A stretch of DNA of 64,000 nucleotides from Aurantimicrobium minutum (GTDB lineage: Bacteria > Actinomycetota > Actinomycetes > Actinomycetales > Microbacteriaceae). The stretch is taken from positions 1,364,001 to 1,428,000 of the forward strand of contig NZ_JARXXV010000001.1 in NCBI RefSeq assembly GCF_029893825.1, given 5' to 3'. Below are positions 8,590 through 18,547 of this stretch, in pieces. How positions within the stretch are numbered: the stretch's first letter is position 1; each line of letters begins with the position of its first letter. The notes below the pieces were generated by a model. It saw nothing but the letters and a program-made list of their open reading frames with translations. It was not told where the DNA came from and made no database searches. The position numbers and the translations under genes are program-made.

Positions 8590-9600
8590 GTGGCATACGA
8601 AGCAGCGTCCACCCGCTACGACATCATGAACTACCGCCGAAGCGGACATTCTGGTCTGAAACTGCCAGAGATTTCATTGGGTTTGTGGCACAACTTCGGT
8701 GATGAAGGCTCGCTCAAATACCAGAAGCAGATTCTGCGTCGAGCTTTTGACCTGGGCGTGACCCACTTTGACTTGGCCAACAACTACGGCATTCCTGCCG
8801 GTTCTGCCGAGTCGCACTTCGGCGAGGTCCTTGCGTCAGACTTCAAGCCCTACCGCGATGAGATGGTGATCTCATCCAAGGCGGGGTATTTCATGTGGGA
8901 CGGTCCTTACGGAGAGTGGGGGTCACGCAAGTACTTGATCTCGTCTTTAGACCAAAGCCTCACTCGCATGGGACTCGACTACGTCGACATCTTCTACTCG
9001 CACCGACCCGACCCCAACACTCCTATTGAAGAAACCATGGGCGCACTGGCTTCCATCGTGCAGCAGGGTAAAGCGCTCTATGTGGGCATCTCTTCCTACA
9101 CTCCCGAGCAGACTCTCGCAGCAAAGAAGGAACTTGATCGCCTGGGTGTTCCTCTGCTGATTCACCAGCCTCGTTACTCAATGTTTGACCGCACGATTGA
9201 GCGCTCAGGGCTCTTCTACACGCTGGACGAAATTGGTGCCGGGTGCATCGTCTTCTCGCCTCTAGCTCAGGGTTTGCTCACCGATCGCTATCTCAAGGGC
9301 ATCCCCAAGGATTCCCGCGCTGCACTGGGTGAACACCTCAAGTCCTCGAGCATTTCTGACACCTATCTCGAGCGCGTCCGCGGACTCACGACTATTGCCG
9401 AGGCCCGCGGCCAGACGCTCGCTCAGATGGCACTGCTATGGACTTTGCGCAACCCAGGTGTGACCTCAGCGTTGATTGGCGCTTCCTCGGTGAAGCAGCT
9501 CGAGGACAACTTGGCTGCTATTCACGGCCCAGAGTTTGAACCTGAAGAGCTCGAAGCTATTGACGTTTTTGCAGTGCACGGAACCGAATCGGGTAAGTAA
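8590..9600 (+). CDS. Aldo/keto reductase, YghZ/GPR-like
   Basis: An NADPH-dependent (beta/alpha)8 oxidoreductase of about 336 residues. The catalytic residues are visible as D61 and Y66 in HFDLANNYG, K97 in SSKAGY, and a His in YSHRPDPNTPIEE. The pattern (NYRRSGHSGLKLPEISLGLW, then GSAESHFGE) resembles the YghZ group, which reduces L-glyceraldehyde 3-phosphate and related aldehydes. GTG 8590 is chosen because GGAG at 8581-8584 sits just before it; an in-frame start at 8512 would lie inside cls. Its stop abuts the convergent gene. Substrate not provable from sequence. Confidence 0.88.
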   Translation: MAYEAASTRYDIMNYRRSGHSGLKLPEISLGLWHNFGDEGSLKYQKQILRRAFDLGVTHFDLANNYGIPAGSAESHFGEVLASDFKPYRDEMVISSKAGYFMWDGPYGEWGSRKYLISSLDQSLTRMGLDYVDIFYSHRPDPNTPIEETMGALASIVQQGKALYVGISSYTPEQTLAAKKELDRLGVPLLIHQPRYSMFDRTIERSGLFYTLDEIGAGCIVFSPLAQGLLTDRYLKGIPKDSRAALGEHLKSSSISDTYLERVRGLTTIAEARGQTLAQMALLWTLRNPGVTSALIGASSVKQLEDNLAAIHGPEFEPEELEAIDVFAVHGTESGK

Positions 9601-10083
9601 CTACTCTCCGATGTCGGCGGGTGTTCCACCGGTCATTCGCACCAATTCACTAAAAGTTGTTTGGTAGACATACGCAGGGTGACCACCGGCAGACCACACA
9701 GTGTCGTATTCCGCCAAAGCGTTATCAACCAGGGTGGGTAATTCTGTTGCCAGCCCCACGGGGGAGACGCCGCCAATGACGTATCCCGTTGCTGCGCGGA
9801 CATCGTCCGCGTTGGCCTTGGTGATCTTCTTACCGCCAAATGCAGCAGAAACCTTGTCGGTGTCTACGCGGTGACCACCAGAACTCATCACAAGCACAGG
9901 CTCACCATCGGCGAGAAAGACCAGGGAGTTTGCAATCTGACCGCGAGTAATGCCGAGGCCTTCTGCTGCGGCTTGGGCAGTGTGAGCATTGTCGTCTAGG
10001 CGCACAACGTCACCGGATGCACCATACTCTGTGAGGGCGGCACGGAATCGTTCAACGGAATCTGGGTGTGGTGTTTCGGTCAT
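9601..10083 (-). CDS. YbaK/EbsC-family aminoacyl-tRNA deacylase-like protein
   Basis: A 160-residue single-domain protein of the YbaK/ProX superfamily, which hydrolyses mischarged aminoacyl-tRNAs such as Cys-tRNA(Pro). Visible family segments are AHTAQAAAEGLGITRGQIANSL, then SGGHRVDTDKVSAAFGGKKI and the glycine loop ATGYVIGGVSPVGL. The N-terminal DSVERFRAAL also fits. Its start overlaps the TfoX-like stop by 4 bases, so it is the last gene of a four-gene minus-strand operon. The preferred tRNA is unknown. Confidence 0.88.
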   Translation of the reverse strand: MTETPHPDSVERFRAALTEYGASGDVVRLDDNAHTAQAAAEGLGITRGQIANSLVFLADGEPVLVMSSGGHRVDTDKVSAAFGGKKITKANADDVRAATGYVIGGVSPVGLATELPTLVDNALAEYDTVWSAGGHPAYVYQTTFSELVRMTGGTPADIGE

Positions 10084-10403
10084 GGCTTCTTCTTTGGTTT
10101 GGGAACAGGCAAGGCAGCCCAGGTGAGATCAAGTAGTTCATGCATCCACTCGGTGTCTGAGAACCTCTCGACCGGGACGATGAGGTGCTCCTTGGCACCG
10201 GGATAGGGGGAACCCTTTTCTATTCCGGCAGCAAATTCTTCACCAGGGGTTGTGGGTTTCAGGAAGAGAGTGTTGTCACAGATCACTCCGACAAACTTGT
10301 CGTCACAGTAGATGCCGTATTCGCCGAACATGGGTTTCACCCGAACGTTGCGGGCGCCGAAAGCGTCGAGGACGTCCTCGGTGAACTCTTTGGCCGTTGC
10401 CAC
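10080..10403 (-). CDS. TfoX N-terminal domain protein
   Basis: About 107 residues matching the TfoX/Sxy N-terminal domain: the opening ATAKEFTEDVLDAFG, the MFGEYGIYCDDKFVGVI core and the closing WMHELLDLTWAALP. Despite the name, stand-alone actinobacterial members are not known competence regulators. I prefer GTG at 10403 because the protein then begins like family members; GTG 10430 would add nine residues and overlap the AhpD-like gene. It has a very basic C-terminus (PKPKKKP) and overlaps the YbaK-like gene by 4 bases. Confidence 0.82.
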   Translation of the reverse strand: MATAKEFTEDVLDAFGARNVRVKPMFGEYGIYCDDKFVGVICDNTLFLKPTTPGEEFAAGIEKGSPYPGAKEHLIVPVERFSDTEWMHELLDLTWAALPVPKPKKKP

Positions 10404-10404
10404 G

Positions 10405-10752
10405 TTAGTGCTCGTGGCCCAGCGAATCACTCACTTGCAAGGCCATGCGGCCATGGGTGAAAGCACCACCAGCACGCAGTGCTGCTGCAATCCAAGCAGC
10501 CTCGGCAATCTCTGCATCACTAGCCCCAGCTTTCACAGCGCCCTTGGTGTGAGCATCAATGCAGAATGAGCATTGCGTCGTGAACGCCACGCTCAGTGCC
10601 ATCAGTTCCCGGAACTTCAGCGGAATAGCCCTGCCCTCTTCGGCAAAGACGGCGTTGTCGAAGGCAACAAAGGCTTCCAGAATGTCTGGAGTTTCTTTCT
10701 TATATACGCGTCCGAACTTACGGTTCTCGGTTCCGTCATAGAGATTGCTCAT
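10405..10752 (-). CDS. Carboxymuconolactone decarboxylase/AhpD-like protein
   Basis: A 115-residue all-helical protein of the CMD/AhpD family. The redox pair is C61-C64 in TTQCSFCIDAH, with H68 three residues after, the usual AhpD active-site arrangement for peroxide reduction through a thiol relay. The following KGAVKAGASDAEIAEA is also typical. The start overlaps the pirin stop (ATGA) and the stop lies 1 base before the TfoX-like start. Presence beside pirin suggests a redox or stress role, which is inference. Confidence 0.87.
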   Translation of the reverse strand: MSNLYDGTENRKFGRVYKKETPDILEAFVAFDNAVFAEEGRAIPLKFRELMALSVAFTTQCSFCIDAHTKGAVKAGASDAEIAEAAWIAAALRAGGAFTHGRMALQVSDSLGHEH

Positions 10753-11681
10753 GGCCTGGGCAGCTTTCGTGGTCGAAGTTGAACGTGGGGCATTTCAGGA
10801 GCAGGAATGATAGAACCACCGTGCTCTACAGTCCCAAAAATACCCTGTGGGTTCTTTTCTAGCACCACATCTTCTTGCCACTGCTGGCGGAAGGCCACGA
10901 TTTCGTCGTGAGAGCGGCCTAGGAAGTTCCACCACATCACGAGCTCCTCCTCGAAGGGTGTTCCACCCAGAAGCACGAGCCGAACTGGTTCATCACCTAC
11001 GGTGATGGCGAGCTCGGTGTGGCCGGGCTCAACATAGGCCAGTTGATCCTTGAGGGTGAGTTCACCATTGACTCCCACAGCGCCCGCATCGACCAAGATG
11101 CCGTGCTCAAAGCTGGGGTTCACGGCAATAGTAAAACTGCTTCCTGCGAGAGCAGTAATCTCTGCACCCAGTAGTGGTGTGAACGTGGTTGTCGGTGCCG
11201 TTACAGTTCCCGAGTCACCGGTGAGCGTGCCCACAAACACAATCAGCTGAGCATCACCAATGGTGATGCGGGGAGCAATGTGGTGTTCAAAGAAGGGCGG
11301 GATGTGACGGTCCTTATCCGCCAGTGCAACCCATAGCTGCACACCGTGCAACACAGGAACCCGACCGGTGGAGTTCTCCGCATGAGAAATACCCATGCCC
11401 GCCGTCATCAGGTTCACCTGACCTGGTTCAATCAGTTGAACACTTCCCACGCTGTCACGGTGTTCAACTTCGCCCTGGAAAAGCCAGGTCACGGTTTGTA
11501 AACCGGTGTGCGGGTGGGGGCCTAGGTTCATGCCCCCACTGAGCTCAACCTCATCTGGGCCGTAATGATCAACAAAGCACCATGCCCCAATCGTGCTCCG
11601 TAGGCGATGGGGCAAAGTGCGCCTCACCGTCATCGCGCGCAAGCCCCCGAGGGGCACATCGCGGGGAGTAAGGATGCTCAT
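10749..11681 (-). CDS. Pirin family protein
   Basis: A 310-residue bicupin. The N-terminal cupin keeps the metal ligands of pirins: H56 and H58 in GPHPHTGLQT, H100 and E102 in GISHAENS, nearly the same numbering as in human pirin. Bacterial pirins include quercetin dioxygenases and metabolic regulators; the substrate here is not known. The C-terminal part has a second cupin-like half (LVLLGGTPFEEELVMWWNF) with a typical pirin FLGRSHDEI. First gene of the overlapping minus-strand set, divergent from clpC. Confidence 0.9.
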   Translation of the reverse strand: MSILTPRDVPLGGLRAMTVRRTLPHRLRSTIGAWCFVDHYGPDEVELSGGMNLGPHPHTGLQTVTWLFQGEVEHRDSVGSVQLIEPGQVNLMTAGMGISHAENSTGRVPVLHGVQLWVALADKDRHIPPFFEHHIAPRITIGDAQLIVFVGTLTGDSGTVTAPTTTFTPLLGAEITALAGSSFTIAVNPSFEHGILVDAGAVGVNGELTLKDQLAYVEPGHTELAITVGDEPVRLVLLGGTPFEEELVMWWNFLGRSHDEIVAFRQQWQEDVVLEKNPQGIFGTVEHGGSIIPAPEMPHVQLRPRKLPRP

Positions 11682-11727
11682 GCTTACAGACTACGTAGAG
11701 TGAAGAGTTTTTATTCCTAGTGAGGCC

Positions 11728-11747
11728 TGTTCACCCTCCAGCGAACA
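11728..11747. promoter_or_regulatory. Probable ClgR operator upstream of clpC
   Basis: The 20 bases TGTTCACCCTCCAGCGAACA form an imperfect inverted repeat (TGTTC...GAACA) that agrees with the GTTCRCY-N5-GCGAAC type of sequence known to be bound by the actinobacterial Clp regulator ClgR. It lies about 115 bases before the clpC ATG and upstream of a TATCTA -10-like hexamer near 11754-11759. Known biology: ClgR activates clp genes in Corynebacterium, Streptomyces and mycobacteria. The assignment is inferred from this match. Confidence 0.6.
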
Positions 11748-11861
11748 AGCCCGTATCTACTCACGCCGTGGGCGAACAGGGGCAGTATTGAGCCCTTCTA
11801 GTCGTTACTCTCAATTCAAGACCTGCACCACAGAAGTTCCGTGGGCTGATGGGAGTGAAAC

Positions 11862-14381
11862 ATGTTTGAGAGATTTACAGACCGCGCTCGCCGCGTCGTT
11901 GTCTTGGCGCAAGAAGAAGCCAAGATGCTCAACCACAACTACATCGGCACCGAGCACATCTTGCTGGGACTCATCCACGAAGGTGAGGGTGTTGCAGCTA
12001 AGGCACTCGAGTCGCTGAACATCTCCCTCGATGCTGTGCGGGAGCAGGTTCAGGACATTATTGGTCAGGGCCAGCAACAGCCCACCGGACACATTCCTTT
12101 CACTCCACGTGCGAAGAAAGTTCTTGAGCTTTCCTTACGTGAAGCACTTCAGCTGGGACACAACTACATTGGCACTGAGCACATTCTGCTCGGTCTCATC
12201 CGCGAGGGTGAAGGTGTTGCCGCACAGGTTCTCGTCAAGCTGGGTGCTGATCTCAACCGTGTTCGCCAGCAGGTCATTCAGTTGCTCTCTGGTTTCCAGG
12301 GCAAGGAACCTGTTGCTGCTGGCAACAAGGACGAAGCTGCCTCTGCACAGGGTGGTTCTCAGGTTCTCGACCAGTTCGGTCGTAACCTCACTGCCGCAGC
12401 GCGTGAGGGCAAGCTCGACCCTGTCATCGGTCGTGAGAAGGAAATCGAGCGCGTGATGCAGATCCTCTCGCGCCGTTCCAAGAACAACCCCGTCCTCATC
12501 GGTGAACCCGGTGTTGGTAAGACTGCGGTTGTGGAAGGCCTGGCACAGGCCATCGTCTCGGGCAATGTTCCAGAGACCCTCAAAGACAAGCAGCTCTACA
12601 CTCTCGATCTAGGCTCCCTGATTGCCGGTAGCCGTTACCGCGGTGACTTCGAAGAGCGCCTCAAGAAGGTAACCAAAGAGATTCGCACCCGCGGGGACAT
12701 CATCACCTTCATCGATGAGATCCACTCACTGGTGGGTGCGGGTGCTGCAGAGGGCGCTATCGATGCTGCCTCTATCCTCAAGCCTCTGCTTGCTCGTGGT
12801 GAGCTTCAGACCATCGGTGCTACCACCCTGGATGAATACCGTAAGCACTTCGAGAAGGATGCAGCTCTGGAACGTCGTTTCCAGCCCATCCAGGTTGCTG
12901 AGCCTTCGCTGCCTCACGCGATCAACATCTTGAAGGGCCTGCGCGACCGTTACGAAGCACACCACAAGGTTCAGATCACTGACGGTGCAATTGTTGCGGC
13001 AGCAAACCTTGCCGACCGTTACATTTCTGACCGCTTCCTACCAGACAAGGCCATCGACCTCATCGATGAAGCTGGTGCACGTCTGCGCCTGTCGATTCTT
13101 TCGAACCCACCAGAGCTTCGTGAACTCGACGACCAGATCGCACTGACTCGCACCAAGAAGGAAGCGGCAATCGAAGACCAAGACTTCGAACGCGCAGCTG
13201 CTCTTCGTGATGAAGAGAAGCAGCTCCAGGGCGAACGTGTTCGCCGCGAAGCTGAATGGCGCAAGGGCGAAGCAGGCGGCCAGGGCATCGTGGACGAAGG
13301 CGTCATTGCTGAAGTTCTCGCTCAGGCAACTGGTATTCCTGTGTTCAAGCTCACCGAAGAAGAATCAGCACGTCTGGTCTTCATGGAGAAAGCACTTCAC
13401 CAGCGCGTGATTGGTCAGGAGAAAGCCATCGCTGCTTTGTCTAAGACCATTCGTCGTACACGTGCAGGGCTGAAGGACCCGAAGCGTCCCGCAGGTTCGT
13501 TTATCTTCGCCGGCCCCACCGGTGTGGGAAAGACCGAGCTCGCTAAGGCACTCGCTGAGTTCCTGTTCGATGACGAAGACGCCATGATCTCTCTCGACAT
13601 GAGTGAATACGGCGAGAAGCACACCGTCTCACGTTTGTTCGGTGCTCCTCCCGGATTCGTCGGGTTCGAAGAGGGTGGCCAGCTCACCGAGAAGGTTCGT
13701 CGCAAGCCATTTAGCGTTGTGCTCTTTGACGAAATCGAGAAGGCACACCCCGACATCTTCAACTCTCTGCTCCAGATTCTGGAAGAGGGTCGTCTGACTG
13801 ATGGTCAGGGCCGTGTTGTTGACTTCAAGAACACCGTCATCATCATGACCACCAACCTGGGCACTAAGGAAATCTCTGGTGGTCCAGTTGGTTTCCAGCT
13901 CGAAGGTGATGCCGGCAACGACTACGACCGCATGCGCGGCAAAGTCAACGAAGAGCTCAAGAAGCACTTCAAGCCTGAATTCCTCAACCGTGTTGATGAC
14001 ATCATTGTGTTCCCTCAGCTGAGCAAGGAAGAACTGGTTCAGATTGTGGACCTGTTCACCAAGCGTCTGAGCGACCGCATGCTGGACCGCGACATGACCA
14101 TCGAACTCACTCAGCCTGCGAAGGACCGCCTCATCGAGGTGGGCTTCGACCCCGCACTCGGTGCTCGTCCACTGCGTCGCGCTATGCAGGCAGAGGTCGA
14201 GGACAAGCTCTCCGAGAAGATCTTGGAAGGCGAACTCTCAGCAGGAGACCACGTTCACGTGGACTTCATCGGTGGCGAGTTCGTATTCACCACGTCCTCT
14301 CGTGAAGCTGTCGGTGTGAGCGTTGCGTCGCAAGCTAACGGCATCTCGGCAACCCCAGAGATTGTGGCCGACGGCGAATAA
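11862..14381 (+). CDS. clpC: AAA+ chaperone ClpC, ATPase subunit of Clp protease
   Basis: Hsp100 unfoldase that feeds proteins to ClpP. The 839-residue protein has two N-terminal Clp repeats, each with the segment [14 protein letters not shown], then AAA-1 with Walker A GEPGVGKT, a middle domain with a UVR-like motif (about residues 420-445), and AAA-2 with Walker [17 protein letters not shown] and sensor [10 protein letters not shown]. The SD-like GGGAGTGA precedes ATG 11862. A ClgR-type operator upstream suggests activation under protein stress. Confidence 0.97.
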   Translation: MFERFTDRARRVVVLAQEEAKMLNHNYIGTEHILLGLIHEGEGVAAKALESLNISLDAVREQVQDIIGQGQQQPTGHIPFTPRAKKVLELSLREALQLGHNYIGTEHILLGLIREGEGVAAQVLVKLGADLNRVRQQVIQLLSGFQGKEPVAAGNKDEAASAQGGSQVLDQFGRNLTAAAREGKLDPVIGREKEIERVMQILSRRSKNNPVLIGEPGVGKTAVVEGLAQAIVSGNVPETLKDKQLYTLDLGSLIAGSRYRGDFEERLKKVTKEIRTRGDIITFIDEIHSLVGAGAAEGAIDAASILKPLLARGELQTIGATTLDEYRKHFEKDAALERRFQPIQVAEPSLPHAINILKGLRDRYEAHHKVQITDGAIVAAANLADRYISDRFLPDKAIDLIDEAGARLRLSILSNPPELRELDDQIALTRTKKEAAIEDQDFERAAALRDEEKQLQGERVRREAEWRKGEAGGQGIVDEGVIAEVLAQATGIPVFKLTEEESARLVFMEKALHQRVIGQEKAIAALSKTIRRTRAGLKDPKRPAGSFIFAGPTGVGKTELAKALAEFLFDDEDAMISLDMSEYGEKHTVSRLFGAPPGFVGFEEGGQLTEKVRRKPFSVVLFDEIEKAHPDIFNSLLQILEEGRLTDGQGRVVDFKNTVIIMTTNLGTKEISGGPVGFQLEGDAGNDYDRMRGKVNEELKKHFKPEFLNRVDDIIVFPQLSKEELVQIVDLFTKRLSDRMLDRDMTIELTQPAKDRLIEVGFDPALGARPLRRAMQAEVEDKLSEKILEGELSAGDHVHVDFIGGEFVFTTSSREAVGVSVASQANGISATPEIVADGE

Positions 14382-14406
14382 TTCGCTGCGACACTATTCT
14401 TGAGGA

Positions 14407-14916
14407 ATGACTCAAGCCAGATATCACGTTCGTCGTGCTCGCACGTCTGACGTTCCCTGGATCCTTGAGGTGACCAAGCCGCTGGTTGACTCCCGTGTGC
14501 TGTTGGGCAAAGACGCAGTGTCGATTTATGAAGCAGTGCAGGAATTTCGCATTGCTGAAGATGCCAAAGGCAACCCGATTGGCTGTGGTGCGCTGCACGT
14601 CATGTGGCAGGACTTAGGCGAGATTCGTACCCTCGCCGTGGATCAGGCATGGCTTGGCAAGGGTGTGGGTGCTGCTTTATTGCAGCGTCTTGTTGATGAC
14701 GCTACTGAGCTAGGGCTTGGGCGTTTGTTCTGTCTCACTTTTGAGGTGGATTTCTTTACCCGCCACGGTTTTGTTGAAGTGTCCGACTCCATCATTGACC
14801 CTGAAACATACGCACAACTGGTTCTCTCTCACGATGAGGGTGTTGCCGAGTTCCTGGATCTTGCCCGAGTAAAGCCCAACACTCTCGGAAATACAAGGAT
14901 GTTGCGCCAGCTCTAG
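14407..14916 (+). CDS. argA: Amino-acid N-acetyltransferase, actinobacterial ArgA type (GNAT)
   Basis: A 169-residue GNAT protein closely resembling the mycobacterial ArgA (Rv2747) type, which acetylates glutamate or glutamine for arginine synthesis. Shared segments are RRARTSDVP at the start, SIYEAVQEF, GCGALHVMWQDLGEIRTLAV with acetyl-CoA loop GKGVGAALLQRL, LTFEVDFFTRHGF, and the ending GVAEFLDLARVKPNTLGNTRML. Only 25 bases separate it from clpC. Whether it supplies arginine synthesis here is inferred from the family. Confidence 0.85.
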   Translation: MTQARYHVRRARTSDVPWILEVTKPLVDSRVLLGKDAVSIYEAVQEFRIAEDAKGNPIGCGALHVMWQDLGEIRTLAVDQAWLGKGVGAALLQRLVDDATELGLGRLFCLTFEVDFFTRHGFVEVSDSIIDPETYAQLVLSHDEGVAEFLDLARVKPNTLGNTRMLRQL

Positions 14917-14929
14917 GTAATTTAGGCAC

Positions 14930-15568
14930 ATGAGTACTCCTGCGCCTGGACAACCACGTCGAGTTTCTCCTGCTGTGTATCGCCGCCGCAGACTAGTTGC
15001 GTTGTTGGCTCTGGTCGCTGTGATTACTGCTGTTGTGCTCATTATTGTTCGTCCTGGTCAAGCAACCCCTGCACCGGTAGCGACTGAAACCGCTGCCGCT
15101 AAGCCCGCTGCTACGACAGCCAGTGCTACGCCAACACCCACTCCCACCGTGGATGTCTCTTCCTATAAGGAGTGCTCGGCTAAGAATCTCGAGGTTCTTC
15201 CCGTGCTCGATTCTGTTGATTACCAAGCTGGTGTGCTTCCTAACCTTTCTCTGTCAATCCAGAACACCGGAAAGACCGCCTGCTTCTACAACGTGGGAAC
15301 TTCAGCTCAGGAGCTGACAATCACCAGTGGCGCTGAAACATACTGGGTTTCTACCGACTGCCAAACCGAGAAGAGCGACACCGTCGCCATCTTGGAGCCC
15401 GGCGTTGTTTACCCTTCGGCACCAGTTTCTTGGTCACGTGAACGTAGTGCACCGGACACCTGTGGTGGCACCCGAGAAGCAGTTCCTGCAGGTGGTGCCT
15501 CCTATTACCTCACTGCTCGAGTCGGCGAGGCAACCTCTAAGAGCTCAGCTCAGTTCCTGCTCTACTAG
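14930..15568 (+). CDS. Hypothetical membrane-anchored extracellular protein
   Basis: A 212-residue protein I do not recognise. A basic start (RRVSPAVYRRRR) is followed by one membrane span (residues about 23-42, LVALLALVAVITAVVLIIV), then an Ala/Thr/Pro linker that looks like a wall-spanning stalk, and a compact C-terminal domain with four cysteines (in KECSAK, TACFYN, TDCQTE and DTCGGT) that could form two disulfides. This layout, with a beta-rich domain outside the membrane, is common for actinobacterial surface proteins. It follows argA by 13 bases. Confidence 0.75.
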   Translation: MSTPAPGQPRRVSPAVYRRRRLVALLALVAVITAVVLIIVRPGQATPAPVATETAAAKPAATTASATPTPTPTVDVSSYKECSAKNLEVLPVLDSVDYQAGVLPNLSLSIQNTGKTACFYNVGTSAQELTITSGAETYWVSTDCQTEKSDTVAILEPGVVYPSAPVSWSRERSAPDTCGGTREAVPAGGASYYLTARVGEATSKSSAQFLLY

Positions 15569-15620
15569 CGCTAGCAACTTGGGGTTTGCATAACCCAGCA
15601 GGGGGCGTAGGCTCAACCTC

Positions 15621-16898
15621 GTGACAAGTCAATGGCTTGCCGACCCCGATGTTGTGGTTCCCGGCACTGTGCGCACTGTGGTGCGCGACTCGTGGTCGCG
15701 CGCGGAACAAAGTCAGCTTGATCCTGACCGGATGCTCTCACCCCTGCTGTTCGACAGTGCAGAGCTGAACGAATATCGAGAAGCTCACCCCCTGGCACAA
15801 ATGATGCCCGTCATTCGCAAGCTCCTCGTCCGCGATGCAGACAATGATTCGGGCATGTTGGTTGCTGTTGGCGACGCCATGGGCAGACTGCTCTGGGTGG
15901 AAGGCGATCAGGGCCTGAAGTCACGTGCTGAATCCATGATGTTCGTTGAGGGTTCCGACTGGAGCGAGTCCGTTGCGGGAACATCAGCACCGGGTACTGC
16001 ACTCGCTCTCGACCACGCAATCCAGATACGCCGAGAAGAACACTTCAACAGGTTGGTTCACGCCTGGAGCTGCACGGCAGTTCCCGTGCATGACCCGGAG
16101 ACCAAAGCGATCATTGGTGTGATTGACATCACCGGTGGCGATCAAGCTGTCGACCGTCATACGATGCCGTTGGTTGAAGCAACTGCACACGCAGTCGAAA
16201 CAGAACTGATGGTCTCTCGACTTCGTAATCGTGATTCACAACCTTCTGCGTCCAGGTTTGTTCTGTTCAACAACTTGCCCTCGTCGCCAAAGAACAAGGC
16301 AGCTCGAGCAACCATGCACATCTTGGGACGCGACACTGCACTGGTCACGATTGAAGACCGCTCCATTGAACTGACTCAGCGTCATGCCGAGATCATGACG
16401 TTGCTGGCGTGGAATCGATCGGGGCTCTCAGCTGAACGCCTTTCAGAACTTCTCTGGGGAGACCCTTCTTTCACTTCACGTCTGCGTGCTGAGATGGTGC
16501 GTTTGCGCAAGCTTCTGGATAAGTTCCATCCCGGTATTGCTCCAGAGTCGAAGCCTTATCGACTGCCTGAGCAGGTAGAGATTGATGCTCAGCAGGTTGT
16601 GGCACTGCTCGATCGTGGAGCACACCGGGCAGCGCTGTCCGCGTTCCGCGGGGCGCTGCTGCCGGACTCGGTCTCACCTGGCATCGAAGAGATTCGTGCG
16701 GAGCTCTCCCTCCATCTGCGGGAATCGCTCTTGAACGATGCATCCGTTGAAGTCCTGATGGAGTACGCCAACACAGACCAGGGCTTGGAAGACCTGGATG
16801 TGTGGCACCAGGTACTCAAAATGTTGCCAGCAAAATCTCCCAAGAGATCTCATGTGGTTGCCCACGTTGAGAATCTTGTCTTTGCTCAAGGGCAGTAA
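15621..16898 (+). CDS. GAF-domain transcriptional regulator with C-terminal winged helix
   Basis: A 425-residue regulator. Residues about 75-205 look like a GAF sensor (LLWVEGDQGLKSRAE, then VPVHDPETKAIIGVIDITGG), as in AcoR-type regulators. The sigma-54 AAA+ domain of AcoR is absent. Instead the C-terminal third (TQRHAEIMTLLAWNRSGLSAERLSELLW, residues about 253-280, then LRAEMVRLRKLL) reads like a SARP/OmpR winged helix. GTG 15621 is the only sensible start. It is followed by an aldehyde dehydrogenase gene 96 bases later on the same strand, which it probably controls; the inducer is unknown. Confidence 0.8.
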   Translation: MTSQWLADPDVVVPGTVRTVVRDSWSRAEQSQLDPDRMLSPLLFDSAELNEYREAHPLAQMMPVIRKLLVRDADNDSGMLVAVGDAMGRLLWVEGDQGLKSRAESMMFVEGSDWSESVAGTSAPGTALALDHAIQIRREEHFNRLVHAWSCTAVPVHDPETKAIIGVIDITGGDQAVDRHTMPLVEATAHAVETELMVSRLRNRDSQPSASRFVLFNNLPSSPKNKAARATMHILGRDTALVTIEDRSIELTQRHAEIMTLLAWNRSGLSAERLSELLWGDPSFTSRLRAEMVRLRKLLDKFHPGIAPESKPYRLPEQVEIDAQQVVALLDRGAHRAALSAFRGALLPDSVSPGIEEIRAELSLHLRESLLNDASVEVLMEYANTDQGLEDLDVWHQVLKMLPAKSPKRSHVVAHVENLVFAQGQ

Positions 16899-16994
16899 CT
16901 TTCTTCTCGCAACTTTGTGCAACCTTCACTCTCGTAACGTGTGAACTGCCATATCCGGCACACACGACAAAGACGTCGAAAGGTACACAAAGAA

Positions 16995-18518
16995 ATGACC
17001 GTCTATGCAAACCCCGGCACACCCGGTGCCGTAGTCACCTTCAAGAGCAGATACGACAACTTCATTGGCGGCAAATATGTCGCACCGTCGTCAGGTGAAT
17101 ACTTCGAGAACATCACCCCGGTAACCGGTCAGGTGTTCTGTGAGGTTGCTCGCGGAAACGCTAAAGATGTCGACATGGCTGTTGCAGCCGGTTGGAAGGC
17201 ATTCGAGAGCTGGGGCAAGACCAGCGCCACCGAACGCGCCATCATCTTGAACAAGATCGCTGACGTTATGGAAGCCAACCTGGAACTCATCGCTGTTGCT
17301 GAGACCTGGGACAACGGCAAGCCTGTTCGCGAAACCATGGCAGCAGATATTCCACTGGCCATTGACCACTTCCGCTACTTCGCTGGTGCTATCCGTGCAC
17401 AAGAGGGCGGCATCTCGGAACTCGACCACGACACCGTGGCCTATCACTTCCACGAGCCACTTGGTGTGGTTGGCCAGATCATCCCCTGGAACTTCCCCAT
17501 CTTGATGGCTGTCTGGAAGCTCGCTCCTGCACTCGCTGCAGGTAACTGCATCGTGCTCAAGCCCGCTGAGCAGACCCCAGCATCGATTCACGTGCTGCTG
17601 GATCTGATCAAGGACCTCATCCCTGCCGGTGTTCTCAACATCGTCAACGGTTTCGGTATTGAAGCAGGTGCACCTCTTGCTTCACACAACAACATCCGCA
17701 AGATTGCGTTCACTGGTGAAACCACCACTGGTCGTCTCATCATGCAGTACGCAAGTGAGAACCTGATTCCTGTCACCCTCGAACTCGGTGGTAAGAGCCC
17801 CAACATCTTCTTCGAAGATGTTGCTTCTCAGAAGGACTCTTACTACGAGAAGGCTCAGGAAGGTTTCACCATGTTCGCCCTGAACCAGGGTGAAGTGTGC
17901 ACCTGTCCTTCACGTGCACTGGTTCAAGCCTCGATCTATGACGGCTTCATGGCTGACGGTATTGCTCGTGTGGGCAAGGTTATCCAGGGCAACCCTCTGG
18001 ACACCAACACCATGATTGGTGCTCAGGCCTCGAACGACCAGCTGGAGAAGATCCTTTCCTACATCGACATCGGTAAGGCAGAGGGCGCCAAGCTGCTCTG
18101 CGGTGGTGAGCGTGCTGACCTGGGTGGCGACCTCTCCGGTGGTTACTACGTTCAACCAACCGTGTTCGAGGGTAAGAACTCGATGCGTATCTTCCAGGAA
18201 GAAATCTTCGGCCCTGTGCTGTCGGTTACTTCCTTCAAGGATTACAACGAGGCAATCAGCATCGCTAACGACACCCTCTATGGTCTGGGCGCAGGTGTGT
18301 GGAGCCGTACCGGCGACATCGCCTACCGCGCAGGTCGTGCCATCGAGGCAGGTCGTGTGTGGACCAACACCTACCACCAGTACCCCGCTCACGCCGCCTT
18401 CGGTGGTTACAAGCAGTCTGGTATCGGTCGCGAGAACCACAAGATGATGCTCGATCACTACCAGCAGACCAAGAACCTCCTGGTCTCCTACGCAGAAGGC
18501 CCCATGGGCTTCTTCTAA
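16995..18518 (+). CDS. NAD-dependent aldehyde dehydrogenase, AldB/ExaC-like
   Basis: A 507-residue aldehyde dehydrogenase. It contains [20 protein letters not shown], the Rossmann loop GEAGAP-equivalent GIEAGAP, the catalytic glutamate in [12 protein letters not shown], and the nucleophile region [11 protein letters not shown] near residue 300, whose CTC pair is typical of acetaldehyde dehydrogenases associated with alcohol or acetoin use. ATG 16995 gives the family's usual N-terminus. The gap before it holds a direct repeat of GCAAC (16909-16913 and 16919-16923), a possible regulator site. DUF779 follows. Confidence 0.93.
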   Translation: MTVYANPGTPGAVVTFKSRYDNFIGGKYVAPSSGEYFENITPVTGQVFCEVARGNAKDVDMAVAAGWKAFESWGKTSATERAIILNKIADVMEANLELIAVAETWDNGKPVRETMAADIPLAIDHFRYFAGAIRAQEGGISELDHDTVAYHFHEPLGVVGQIIPWNFPILMAVWKLAPALAAGNCIVLKPAEQTPASIHVLLDLIKDLIPAGVLNIVNGFGIEAGAPLASHNNIRKIAFTGETTTGRLIMQYASENLIPVTLELGGKSPNIFFEDVASQKDSYYEKAQEGFTMFALNQGEVCTCPSRALVQASIYDGFMADGIARVGKVIQGNPLDTNTMIGAQASNDQLEKILSYIDIGKAEGAKLLCGGERADLGGDLSGGYYVQPTVFEGKNSMRIFQEEIFGPVLSVTSFKDYNEAISIANDTLYGLGAGVWSRTGDIAYRAGRAIEAGRVWTNTYHQYPAHAAFGGYKQSGIGRENHKMMLDHYQQTKNLLVSYAEGPMGFF

Positions 18519-18547
18519 ATCGGCATTAAACACAGGAGAATTATTCA

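Noticed and set aside
15565-15597. Palindrome CTAGCGCTAG and a GGGTT/AACCC stem after the hypothetical gene
   Set aside because: Short, and no T run; could be chance. Not listed as a terminator.
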